Positions 13,515 through 25,700 of a stretch of DNA of 64,000 bases are shown here, one piece after another. Each line of letters opens with the position of its first letter. Position 1 is the stretch's first letter. The stretch comes from Lethocerus indicus. Lineage: Eukaryota > Arthropoda > Insecta > Hemiptera > Belostomatidae. The notes under the pieces were generated by a model that did not search any database, was not told the origin of the DNA, and saw nothing but the letters and a program-made list of their open reading frames with translations. The translations under genes and the position numbers were made by a program. Where the stretch lies: positions 31,258,954 through 31,322,953 of the forward strand of contig JACDQD010000005.1 in assembly GCA_019843655.1 (NCBI GenBank). The letters run 5' to 3'.

Positions 13515-14069
13515 ATGCTATATAGGCAGCCGATTAGCATAGGAAGAAATGAAAATAAGAGAAAAGCTAGTGAAAAACATGAAAATGGCGCCCGTTATTG
13601 TTTTAAATTACGGCGCATATTTTTCCGTGTATTACGGCCCAATGTAAAGTGCGATCCGCCGTACCGCCGGAATGGAGGGCAATATATCAGAATCCTGAGG
13701 AGGTTCCATTTGCGGGATTTCTTGAAATATGCGTCCCATGTACGGGACTGGGTCTTTGTTCGGCATACCAATCCCAGTATGGCCGACAAATTGGAAATTG
13801 ACATCGTACCTCGGATACGCGGTACGAGGGCGGCATGGTGGGGGGGTCAAAAATTGTCGAATTGTAAATTATCGCGTAATATCGGGTTAGCGGGGCGAAT
13901 AACCCCCAGTATTTGCACTGTCGGTCTTAACGGAAAGTTGGCTAACCAGTCGGCCGTAGATGAAAGTTCAATTACAGTGCACGCAGGATGCTTCGGTCAT
14001 ATTTCAAACATTCGCGAGGACCCCGAACAAATATATCAAATGGAGATAAATAATGCCCGTAATATATAA
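13515..14069 (+). other. Long open frame, doubtful coding value
   Basis: A 184-codon frame stays open here while a 72-codon minus-strand frame (13632-13850) overlaps it. The minus frame has a proline-rich, protein-like look (MPNKDPVPYMGR, IFQEIPQMEPPQDSDILP). I recognise neither product and find no convincing splice partners. Local GC is higher than in the flanks, which lengthens open frames by chance. Either could be an exon of an unknown gene. Confidence 0.2.
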
Positions 14070-14530
14070 ATATTTTTTTCAGTTTTAAGAATCGTGAAAA
14101 TGCGGTGCAACTGAATTTCAATTATGTGTAGGAAATGATATTTAAACTAAGCCACTATGTCATATATATCATGTATGTCATATACTATGAAATAAAAATC
14201 TACTAATGCACAATTGACGGTAATTTCCATCCAGTGCAAGATTGTTTCCACCTCGAGGAATAATTACTATTTTTTAAAAGAATAACTGTTACCCGCCATT
14301 TAGCTTTTCGTCAGATCCATTTATTTTCATCGGCTGACGTGACTAAGCGTTGTTGAGCGAAGACTGTTTAAGACGAAGCATTAAAAGTTGAAATCAAGGC
14401 CGAGTGGAGGATTTCCGAAGGTAAATTTTCCTACTAGGAAAACACCAATACGTCATAAATATATCATAAATTATGATGTAAGTTCGCGTGCGCGCAAATT
14501 TGTGCATTTAGCGGTGTATACAAACACTTA

Positions 14531-14612
14531 TATTTTCCTTTTAGTGTACATGCTATACATCGTGGCGATTCACGAATTTTGATTGATACACGTATTCCGG
14601 CCACCGCGGGCC
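14531..14612 (+). repeat. Dispersed ~82-bp repeat, copy 2
   Basis: Same-orientation match to 6514-6595, ending in the shared ccgcgggcc. It diverges at roughly one position in five by eye. It probably belongs to a transposable element whose full length I cannot define. Confidence 0.6.
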
Positions 14613-17600
14613 TCCCTACAGTCATATACACGGGTATTAATCGTATTAAGTTGTTCAATCGATAAATAAAATGTAAAACTTATGTTAGTAATCTCAGACC
14701 TAGCCATGCAGAAATATACCTAATTCCAATCCCGTCACTACCCATCATCCTAATCCAATCCTCCAAACCCTGTTGTCCTCCGACATTCCAAACGTTCCCT
14801 ACAGACGCCTGAAAAGGTAATGACCACGTGAACTAAACATTAAAAAAATGTAGTAAATAAAAAAAAGGGGGGAGGGGAAGCAGTGGGTTTCTCCTCCATT
14901 GTGGTTTGTGCTTGCACCAATGTTGCTAATTGTATGTTTTACAGTTGCAACAATAAAAGATAGGGGGAGAGATGTTAATAACAGTTGGGAAAAATAGAAC
15001 GTACGAAACGGTTATAAGCGGTAGTGGGAAACTGGGGCTTAGCCTACAGGAGCCTACAGTACATTGATCTCGGGTATTCAGCCAGTCGAGCGCAGGACGC
15101 GGCCCGAATATTCATTCAGTCGGCTTTAACCGCAACATACACCACTTGTAAAGTTTCTTCCATCACTGTAAAAACTTCCTAGGCCACCCACTTCCTAGGA
15201 TTCGATCCAGGAACGGAAGTTCGGAACGAACTCGGCACTCCTCCCCTAACGATGAAATAAAACGTACTTCTATTGAGTTCGAAAACTGCGTGTTTAAACC
15301 AAATTCGAGTCCCTGAAATATTAATTCATCGATACGTTTATTAGTAAGCGTAATCGTATGAAATTGTATACCCCGGCAATTCACGAAGGCGACACGCCAT
15401 ATTATCGCTCAAATTCACGCTTGGAAATTAATCCGTCGGAGGTATTTGAATATTATAATTTTTTTTCTATATTCCACTCATCACCGTTTTATATGTTCGA
15501 ATATTTTTTTCTGGCCCAATTATCCACACCTGAAAGTATTTTTCACCCACGCTGTAGGATGAACTGCCGACATGAGGGTATACGTGGTATTGACTTTATA
15601 AAACTGCCAAGTTCCTTGACCCAAGCAAAAAAAGGCCCTTTCGCCGCGAACCTGAAACAACCCTTTTTCTTCCCTTAATAATTCGTTCGCTATATTTTAC
15701 GTCAATATTTTAACATACCCGGGCTATTAGCGAACGTTATCTTTTTGTTGAATTGACGAAGATCGAAGACAGTAAAAGTTTTTTCAAGACTGAGTTTATA
15801 CCTATCTTTCCTGGTAAGCGGATGAATTCGCCAAAATGGAGGAATTATGAAACGCGTTTAATATAAAAAAAAATTATATTTTCTTCGTTATAATGTTCAA
15901 ACAGATATTTGAGGTGTTTCGCGGGAGTCTAGAATAACTTTGTCCCCCCACTCGCTTATTGGTTTTAGGCTAGACCGGTTTCGGCTTATTATTTTTATCG
16001 TACAATCAACTATAGTACATGTTGTAAGTTCACTTGTTTCAAGTGTCGTCCACGCGTTATCATCAAAGCATGATCAAAGAAATCACCCGCTGCCCATAAC
16101 TTGCTATTTTATACCACTAAGACTAATGGAGAAGCACTCCAATGGCGTTTAAGCCGCCGATTATAATGGATGGGTAACGGAGGAAAAGAGGATAGCATTT
16201 AAGCGCACTATATATTTCAATAATAAATATATATGGCAATATATTGCGGCCCCGGGCGCGCTTATTCACTCGGACTTTGTTGACAGTTATTGGTGTTAAG
16301 TTTTCTGATTCTTTCGCTCCTGAACTTTCGCCAAATTTCTAAAAGTACGATTCCACCCTCCGAATGATTTATTTTTAATCGATGACAAATATGTAATACC
16401 GACTCAACTTTTTCTAGTTCTCCCCCGTTTCATCCCCGTTCGTATATTTTCTGAATGCCTCGACGGAAAATTGGGAAATAAAACTGAATCCTTATAAAAC
16501 TCCGGCACGAAAGGACGAACTAATAAGACTGATAGCCTGAGCGTTTTCCAATATCTCCAATCCTTTTCCTGATATCGAATTTTTTCTTAATTTTCCATCG
16601 TCCCGTATCAACGTTCTTCCCTTCGTAGGCTGTAAAATATTACAGGTAATATGTCGACTAATAAGTCAACACCGGGACATGAAAAACTGAAAACTTTCCG
16701 TTACTTTTTAATTTCTCTGGCACCCGTAAGGACAATTGATGGTTATAATGTCATAAATACGTCCGAGGAAACGGTATTGATACAAAAAATATCAGAAAAT
16801 TTCGTGCCATAGTATTCTTAGCCTTGTAATCCTTAAACTTGTCCCCCGTCTTTGACTTTGACCTATTCTTCGATACGAACGTCAGGTCTTGACAATCCAC
16901 TGGGGTGACTTATAGCGGCTTAGTGTGGACATATATTCTCGATGGGATATCGTAAAACACGCTGAAAACCGGTGACATAGGTGACATGTTTTCTGGCGGC
17001 CTATATGGGACCAGAGATTTATCATATTTTCACTTTCTCGACGCGAGGAGAACATTCATTTTCCACTCACCTCCGGATAAATCACTAGTAAAAACATATA
17101 TGAATTCACTTATTGATAGAGACGAGTTGCATTGTTTAATGATTACATCAGTAGAATAGTTAACAACAGCTGAATTAGTTAATTACACGCTAGGATTTCT
17201 GCGTATACCTTTTACAATTTCAATTCCGATACCGGAACCAAATTCCAGATCTGGCAAAGAGAGATACAGAATATCACAAAAATCATAATACCTAAATAAT
17301 TAGGCGCTAGTATACGAAGCCGCCCATACTTCACACGTGTATAACGTAAATTATAACGAGGTGCAAACATCGACGGTTGGAATTGATTGTCTGTTTTTAG
17401 CTAAATATCATGGTACAATTAGAACAGTTTCGTTTAAAATGTGTACTGTACAAACTTCTATATTGTATTTTTCTTTCAGATCTTGTCGTTTGACAGTTTC
17501 AAGGGTCAAACTGTTGGACAAGCGAGATTAAATTCCGGGTTAAAAAAGGAAGGGGCGGACGGACGAGAGAACCAACTTTTACTTTCTAACGTCAAAAAAT

Positions 17601-17880
17601 GGGGAATCAATCTTCCCGCGTCGTAAAGAAGTAGATAAGCAGACTTTAAATATTGTCGGCGTAGAAATAAATATTTCGAGATGTTTCCACAGAAATTGGA
17701 CGATGTGACGATGTGTTTTCAACAGTTTCGGTTATTCTACCACCGTGTTTAAGCCCTCGGCGATATATATTCGAATATAGAAAGTGCTTAAAGCCGTAAA
17801 GTTAAAATAAGTTAGTCGATTGTTCCATTAATGAGCATTAAGGTTTCCGCTTTACTTCCGGAGCCCTCTCGGTTGTAGTT

Positions 17881-17918
17881 TCCGACGTTTCGGAACTCTT
17901 ACCGGTTCCGTCATCAGG
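17881..17918 (-). repeat. Dispersed hairpin repeat (tttcggaac / gttcc), copy 1
   Basis: On the minus strand this reads CTGATGA, one base, a perfect 5-bp stem GGAAC/GTTCC with an 8-base loop, then GAAACG. A degenerate second copy, with the CTGATGA box lost, is at 61031-61062. The order of boxes and stem resembles the CUGANGA-stem-GAAA core of hammerhead-type terminal motifs of retroelements, but one extra unpaired base sits between the first box and the stem, so self-cleavage is not established. Confidence 0.5.
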
Positions 17919-17945
17919 GGTCCGAAAGGGCGAAAAACCCTTCCG

Positions 17946-18014
17946 GTGGAGCTCGCTCAGGTGGTTCACAAACACAGAAAAATCCCTTAACAGCGAGGAG
18001 GGGGCAACGTCCGG
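17946..18014 (+). repeat. Dispersed repeat, copy related to 31337-31430
   Basis: Shared core is acacagaaaaatccc followed by ttaacagcgagg here, against acacaggaaaaatcccggaa and cagcggg at 31380-31410. It lies directly after the hairpin repeat at 17881-17918 and is probably part of the same element family. Confidence 0.5.
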
Positions 18015-19159
18015 AAACGACGTTCTTCCCAGAGTATTACGTGATACTACCGGAAGTGGTAATATTGTTCCTCTTCAACTTCATCTGGGAAACTTTTCCT
18101 CCTTTTCCGAACAAAGCGCAGTATAACCCTGTCCCTGACCGCACATACAGTTTATTGGTATTCATTATTGGTAAAGGCTTCTTCAAAGAATAAGTGAACA
18201 CTATAAAAATAAGGGAAAATAAATTGGTCCCGGGTAACGGAAATGTAAGGAGCGAAGTGGTAAAACTCGACGAAAAGCCGGTGTCCTCTACTGGCTTAGG
18301 GGAGTCAGTAACAGAGTGAAGAGGACGCGGGATTTAGCCGCCCCTGTCTAGGCCAACCCAAACCGGTCCAAGTGGGATCAGTGAGCGACAAAACGCGATA
18401 AAATTTTTCTTCCACGGTTCATTCTCTCTTTGCCCCGCGAAACTTCGTCGATAGCAACCTACCCTACCCCCAAACCTTATAAAAAACCCACGTGTTAAAC
18501 AGATAGTGGCATGATACGATAGCGCCACTTGTCTCAAGTGTGTTACAGCGAAGTGTGTTTTTGTTACACTCCCCATTATTCTACACGTCCTAACAATCTA
18601 TAGGAAGGGCCAGGAGACGAAGTAATCTCGGGGAATCTGATAAAAGAGTAAAGGAACCCGCTTAATCGGCCTTTTCTTTATACATGTCGTGATGTCGGGA
18701 AATCGCGGTAGTTGGAACTGTGCTGTTTCGGGCAATAAGCAGCTGCCGGTGCCGGTTGACGGTAGTCGTAATTGGGGCGGGGAGGCGTCACGGAAGTTAA
18801 TAAGGGGGTTGGGCGAGGGGGGAGGCCGATAAATACCCCGCGTTACTTTATCAGATTCCTGTTTCCTTTTCGATTTTATAGCGCGCGCGGGGGTTGTGGT
18901 GGTGGTGGTGTCGGCGGTGGTGATGGTGGTGGTGGTGGCGGCGGTGGTGGGGGTAGTGGTCGGGGGGCGTGCGCGTGCGGGTTGGTGGCCCGGCGCAAGG
19001 GCCCGGCCCGGCCCGGCCCGCCGTCCAGTCGAGTCGCACCGGCAAAATGGCAACCCGATCCGATTTTGCGAGTCCCGACCGATGAACGCGCCGCCGAACG
19101 ACAAAAGTAAGTAGAGACCAGCCGGGCAACAGCCCACACACCCGGGGCCCGCGTCACCC

Positions 19160-19290
19160 CATCTATCTCTATCTATCTTACGATCTATCTATTTATCTAT
19201 CTATCACGTCACTCGCTCATTCACTCTCTCACCAATCACTCTTTCTCTCTCGCTCTCTCTCTCTCTCTCCGTCTCTGTCTCTGTCTCGTA
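19160..19290. repeat. (ATCT)n and (TC)n microsatellites
   Basis: Tetranucleotide ATCT repeats at 19160-19205 are followed by a TC-rich tract at 19236-19290, inside the GC-rich 5' region. Confidence 0.85.
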
Positions 19291-19685
19291 CTCGGTTACA
19301 ATTATGCGACCCGGATTAGTTTCGCGTGCCGGGGTAAATACGAGGGGTGACGGGGATCGATATTGATCGGTGAGATAGAGCGCCGGCTCGCCCCCGCCCC
19401 CGGCTTAAAATTCTCGGGTCGGCCGGCGGCAGTCGGGGGGGATCGATAGGCGTCCCGCGAGCGTCTCCGCGATCCGGCACCCGGAGAGCGCGTCCTGCGG
19501 AAGAGTCGCGGAGGCGGCGGCAGCGGCTGCGGCGGCGGCGGCGGCGGCAGCGGCGGCGGCAGCGAGAGCGGGGGCGGCCGCTCGGGGCGCGGGCCGGCAT
19601 GTGCCCGCGTCTCGCCCTCTCCCACCTCTCGAGCCCCTTTTCCAGGATGTGAGCCGGACGCCCGCGAGGACCGCCAGTCCAGGAC

Positions 19686-19756
19686 ATGGTCGAAGAGGAT
19701 ATTAGATGGACGAGGGGCCCGGGGGGCAGCGGGGGCTCCCTCTGTCACAGGCCAAG
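19686..19756 (+). CDS. dysc: Whirlin-like gene, exon 1 (proposed start)
   Basis: ATG at 19686 opens MVEEDIRWTRGPGGSGG and runs to a donor CCAAG|GTACAA in phase 2. An in-frame TGA at 19650-19652 closes the frame upstream, so this is the first usable ATG. The phase-2 end joins exactly to the single leading G of exon 2 to give Arg. The choice depends on phase fit and location in the GC-rich block, not on homology I can verify. Confidence 0.5.
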
Positions 19757-22700
19757 GTACAACATCACCCTCTCTAACTCCCCGACCCCGTCTTCGCCCT
19801 ACCTACATCTCATCCCCCCTCTATTATCGTTTAGAACGCCACTCCACGCTTATCTCTCCGCTTTAGAATGCGTCCGGGATGTGCCTCCCATCGATTCCGG
19901 TTTCTTTTTTCTTCCCCGAAGCTTCGGTAAATTCGGGTCCTCTCCGAATACCCGAATTGCGGTATTATTAATTGATGAGGCCGCGCGGTGACCCGTTTTG
20001 CGTCAGCGCCTCGACCGCCCCCCTCTCCCTACACCCTCCCTCCACCCATCCCCCCCGATACGTTCCCGAGCCTGTCGGGAAGCCTTCCCGATTGTCCGTA
20101 TATATAACTTATTCTCGGAATCGCGGTATTTATAGCTGTTCTTCCCGCATTCGGGAAACCGTAGAAGTAGCGAGGGCTCCCTCGGGGCGGCCAAACCCGG
20201 CCCTAGTTAAGTATTTAGACCTGACCCCGAGACCGGAACCCCGCCGGTTTCACTCGCCCGGTTTTACATTTTGTTTTACCTAATTTCTCGGTATATCTAA
20301 AACCGCCATAACCTAGTTCGCGGAAAAACGACCCGGAAGCGTTTGTTTACCGCTATAAGATTATTCATCCGTAACTTTGTCCCCGAGTAAACATATTTAA
20401 GAGTCCGAGGAGACGAATTAAGAATTGAATATTTTACCAGACCGCTAGATCGCCTCGAAGAAAAGGAATAATCGTCGGGAATTTCATTCAGTATAAACCG
20501 AATGGAATTGCGGTTGCGGGGCTATTGGAACTCCTAGGGGGGTCGTAATAATTATGAATCGGAGAGGTCGAAACCGGTCTAAATATACTGGCGACCCCAA
20601 AACAGGTATGGCGTGACGAAAATCTCCCCATTGAAAACCGATAGCGTGTCATTCCGCATCGAGATATGTGTGTGTGTTTGCCATTGTCAATGGCGTTTCA
20701 AACGAGCGCACTTCCCGACCCCGATTCATAATTGAAGATCGACATTCGGTCGAAGTTGTACAAGAACAAGAATTCGAAACGATACGCTATTATATTATTT
20801 GGGCCAGTCTATATATACAGCCGTAAGAGCGCTACCGGGCCAAATTATCGCAAAAGCTCATTAAACTTTGGCTCACTCCTTGTTCAGTCCTTGTCTCAAA
20901 ATCCTACCCTGAACCCTCGAGATCGAGGTTATGGGGGCACACAGCATCCCGTTCGAAGCCGTCCTCTCCCCCACCTCCACCCCAAACCCCGACCCACCAC
21001 CAATAAAGATCTTTCATTGGGATCATCGAAAATTCGCGTACAACTCCCGATCTGTATAGAACTGAACAAAAACGTTCCAAAAATATCCCTCTTACCCAAC
21101 CTCTCTCTGTGCCTGTGTTTGTGTGCAATCTGAAATTTAGAACAATGCTACAGTCGGATTACCGCCTTGGGGGTTATCCTACCGCTTCAACCCCAGTTTT
21201 CTGTGGTAATGCCAGCTTATGTGTGTGTTATTCATTGTTGAAAACAATTCCACACTGTCTGTGCGTTGTTGTATCTGTGTGTTGTGTATCCCTTTGGGGC
21301 ACCGAATCGGCCCTGGCTTGTATTTGGCTTGATGTTGTATGCGCGTGTATTTGCACAAATGCTGCACTTAATCTGCCCGTCCGGAAGTGTTTAGATAGAG
21401 CTCTTGACACGATTCCCCGATGCTTCTGTTCAACCCCCCAAACCCCCAACCCTCAACCCCCTCCAACCCCTTAGCAGATTGTACGTGTGAAACGTAGTTA
21501 CGTGTTTGGAAGCTATTTATACCCCAGCATTTTTCCTGTTTACGTTTTTATGAGCCGGTGAAAAGTCGATAAATGATTTGGAGGTTGTAACGCGCCCCGT
21601 TTTGCTAGACCAATTCATGAATATATTATGAGTGTAACCTATCGGAATTGTTTTTCTTTTTTTGGCCTTCTCTCAGATTCATACCTTCTCAAGTTTTAAA
21701 ACACCAGTCATAAATATCACTTCATCGGTCTATGAATATAAAATAGATTTTTACATTAAAAAGAAAAATAAAACTAAACCGGAAACTGGCTCGATTTTAA
21801 CGCCATTTTAACACAGTATAACACATTGAAACCTAAGAATTCAAAGTATCAAATCGCAAATAAATCTATATAAAATTAATTAAAACATTTGGAACAAAAA
21901 TTGTCACTCACACAGCAACTAAATCTCGTTCAATTCCTTTTAGACTGTTGGAAATAATTTCTCACATTAGATGTTTACAGATTTTATCCCACCGTTGTTT
22001 TATTCAAACGTAGTATACTATAACCACCGTTAATTGCAATTTAAGACGAAAATTTTAAATTCTGATTTGGTCATATTTCCTCTTAGTTTGTTGTTTCGTA
22101 TTTCTTTTCTGTTAATTTATTCAACCCGAGATCGTATCTCGACCTATTTTTCTTTCGTTACCCAGGTTTTATTTTTTATTTTTTTTTGCTGGAATAATTT
22201 GAAAGGAATTGAATATAAAATGAATTCCTCGAATGCAGCGTGGAAGTGCAAATGTATGGCGAAAAAGAAAATGTTGGAAAAGGGTGAAGTGCCGGGATTA
22301 ATATTGCGCCCCAAGTATAAAACAATTGACTTTCAACAATGGCATATAAATGCTCATTATAAAAAAAATATTTAACTTAAAGATGTTAATAATGCTGTAT
22401 AAAAACAAACCTAATATATACTGATTTATTGAGAGTTTAGAACTTATTCTAAATTACTCACATAAATGGAAAAATTTAAGTTTAATTCATTCCAATGTCC
22501 TCTAAATCACACGGGTAAAATATTTTTATATAATTATATATAAGAATCAACTTAAATTATGTACATTTTTAAATTAATGATCAGATTCTGTCAAATTTTC
22601 ATAATTTCCTTTGAAATTATTCCCTAAAATGTCTCCCGCATGTGCATCATTCGTCAGTCATTCTTTTCTTCTGTTTGCCCATTAACGAATATAAGAATGA

Positions 22701-25700
22701 TTAATCTAGTGACAATTTTGAAATGCAGGACAACAACAAGACATGTGAACAGAGCAGCAGAAGCTGAAGATGCAGTGGGACGTAGTGGTTCACATTCCGG
22801 CCTTTACTATTCACCGCCGGGAACTTCTTATACAATAGTTGAACATAAGAAACGTCCCATTTCTCCAGAACAGGCAATTATTCCATTTTAGTTTTGTTTG
22901 AATTAAATCGAGCATTACTTAAAAAAGGATGCTTTGGAATATTTTCTGTATACACTACACTTATTTATTTTGTATTTGCACAACCTATTCTTCTTAGCAT
23001 AACACTCTTTGTATATATAATTGAAGAATCATTTCTGACCCAATAACATTTGATTTGAACATTTGATTTATTTTAATGCACCGAAATACAATTTAGAGAT
23101 AAGATCAGTAGTTTCAATTATAAACTACAGTTTGAAAATGATATTATTTTCAAATAATTTTACCTTACTTTGCACCCCGGACTGTTTAAAGTTATAAATT
23201 CTATAACACCATTCTTGGTGCACTGCATAGATAGATTGTGGTATGACATTAATAATTCCCGGTCACCATTACAGTTAATATGGCCCACCTCTTCTTTAAC
23301 TAACCTTTGCTGACATTTTGTTGTGACCTTTCATGAATGCTGTTGTCAAAATTTGATTCTACCCTCAGAGGTGTCTATTCATAGAAGACATTCTATTTAT
23401 AAACACAGCCATTGTCACTTGCTGGACTTTCATTTCAATTTCTACCCTTTGTCCACATACCAGAATAAAACACTCAGTTTTCTTTTTACCCGTAAAATAC
23501 TTAATACTTCTCTAATCCATAATGCCTACTAATAATTTGATATTATTTTAAATACTTTTGTCATTTTAAGTGAACTTCTTTAATAGTATTTTGCTAATAT
23601 AAAACAATAAATTATTGATTTAAAAGTTTTTCAGTTATCTGCTTAAACCAGAAATTAGTTATTTAATGTAACATATCCTTTGAAAATGTATAAATGTTCC
23701 TTACCTCATTCTGTAAGTGTGATGCTAAATCTCATAGTCTTCTAAAATGTTGTCATCCTGAGAACAAATTAAATACATATTTATTAGATTTCATGTATTC
23801 AAAAAACAATAATGATCTAAATTGCAAATTTAAACAAAAATGCATTAGTTATAGAAGTCATTTATAAACATCTATGAAAATTTTTATGAATGAAATGCAT
23901 GTCTATTTGATTATCCAGATTATTTATTATATTATGGAACACACATACACACAAACCCTATGGATGCAAAAAAGGTTCATAGTGAAATTTTTAAAATTGA
24001 TGCTGAGGCCAAGGGTAGAATTAATTTTCAGTTAATTTAATAAAATGAAAGGTATTTCTTTACATTAGTTAGCCTACTTAAATTTTAACTTAAATCATGC
24101 ACTTATGTAAGTTTATTGACCCTAAATCTCTAAATACTCAGATATTATAATATCAATATGGGGGTAATTTACAAAAGAATATTAATATTAATTAAAACAG
24201 AAAAGCATTTATCACCATAAGTAGTTTTTTGTAATTAAGATTATAAACTCAGATAGTGTTTATAAAATTTATAGTAATCTTAAAACAAATACTTCTCACT
24301 AGAAGAAGAATTAATAAACTGTAAACAATCAAATAGTTGGAATTTTAAACTGAATTAAAGAGTTTCAATAAATTAACTTTCTGTCCCTAAAAGTAAAGAG
24401 CACTGAAATACACTTTTACTCAGGGCTGCAACTATTCCTATTCATTATCCACATTAATTAAAAAACAAGTATTATGAGTTTTTACAGTTATTTTTGTAAT
24501 ATAACTGTATTGTGTAATTAAACTGTTTAGAACTGTCAGACAAATTCCTACTAAGGTGCTGAATCCATTAGACCTAAAACCTAAATAGTGCTTCTATATG
24601 GAGCTCAGCTGTGTAATAGCCACAGGAACATTTTGGTAATTGAACAGTTTAATTTTCATACAACAGAAGAATAATGGAATAAAACCCATACTAGTCCACT
24701 AAGCTTCCACTCTTCATAATATAGTTTTCAGGGATTTTTTTACCTAAGTTTTAGACTCTTGATACAACTGTTACTAGTATGTCTCTAAATGAACTCTTCC
24801 TGAATTATATATTTGCACAAACAGCAATATTAAAAATGTTTATTAGAAGTATTAAAATAAATAAATAGGTAACACATACATATCTATGTGTTCATCTAAT
24901 TGAATATAAAGAGAAAAAGGAAACTAGAAAAATTCTACCCAGAAAAAAACAATACCTTCTTGAAAAAATCTAAGATAGATTACCTTAATCACTGACTTAG
25001 GGTACAATCTTCCACTCTACAATTTCTGGATCCAATAAGTTCCATTAAGTCAGAAATGAGAGTAAATTGCTCACTCTTAAATGCAAATTACACATTTATA
25101 ATCATTCAATTATATTATAACATAACCTAAAACTTCATTAAAGAAAAAGAAAAATTCAATTCCAATATGTAATCAATCCAAGATGAGCGTAACCACCGAG
25201 TTATATTAACAGAATAATGATGTAGGCCACATTTTCCTACTGTACAAATACCATTAAATTATAAATGTATGGCTCTCAATTAGATTCTGAGCACTCAACT
25301 GAGTGATCACCGTTCTTAACCCTTTGGGTACGGATTTATTTGAAAAGTACCTTTGCGTTTTGAAGCAAGGGAAGCAAACATCTTTGGCGTGCTCTTTCTG
25401 TTTTTTTTTTAACCGAATTGAATTGAATTTCAGAAAATCGTTTTACAACAGCAATATTTTCATTTTCCGTCCAAATCCCTGGCAATTAATATAATTCCGA
25501 TAAGCGTCTGGTACGCTTTTGAAATCTCGATATTATCTCATTACCATCCGCCTTCACAATTTTCACTTTGTTGTTCATCGAAAAGCATCTTTGGGTCCAT
25601 CGAAGCACTTGAAAAGACACTCCGATGCAAACGATACCGATTAATGTCTCACGAACAATAATGTTAAATGTTAAAATTACCGTAACTTAGGCAAAACCAG

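Larger units (their letters stand above)
14070..18849. other. Non-genic stretch with dispersed repeat pieces
   Basis: No gene recognised. It contains the second copy of an 82-bp repeat (14531-14612), an accggtttcgg-type end (15971-15988) followed by the palindrome cacttgtttcaagtg near 16032, a hairpin repeat at 17881-17918, and a segment at 17946-18014 related to 31337-31430. Confidence 0.45.
18850..19756. promoter_or_regulatory. CpG-rich block at the 5' end of the whirlin-like gene
   Basis: GC content jumps far above both flanks, with many CG dinucleotides, GGT/GGC triplet tracts (18895-18960; 19505-19560), an ATCT tetranucleotide tract (19160-19205) and a TC tract (19236-19290). It ends at the proposed first coding exon (19686-19756). 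A promoter plus 5' UTR is the simplest reading. Long open frames on both strands here are poly-Gly/Pro/Arg artefacts of base composition. I see no clear TATA box and cannot place the transcription start. Confidence 0.5.

Noticed and set aside
18598..19748. Open frames of 90-180 codons on both strands in the GC-rich block
   Set aside because: Poly-Pro, poly-Gly and poly-Arg frames overlapping each other are expected where stop codons are rare because of high GC; no domain or conserved motif.
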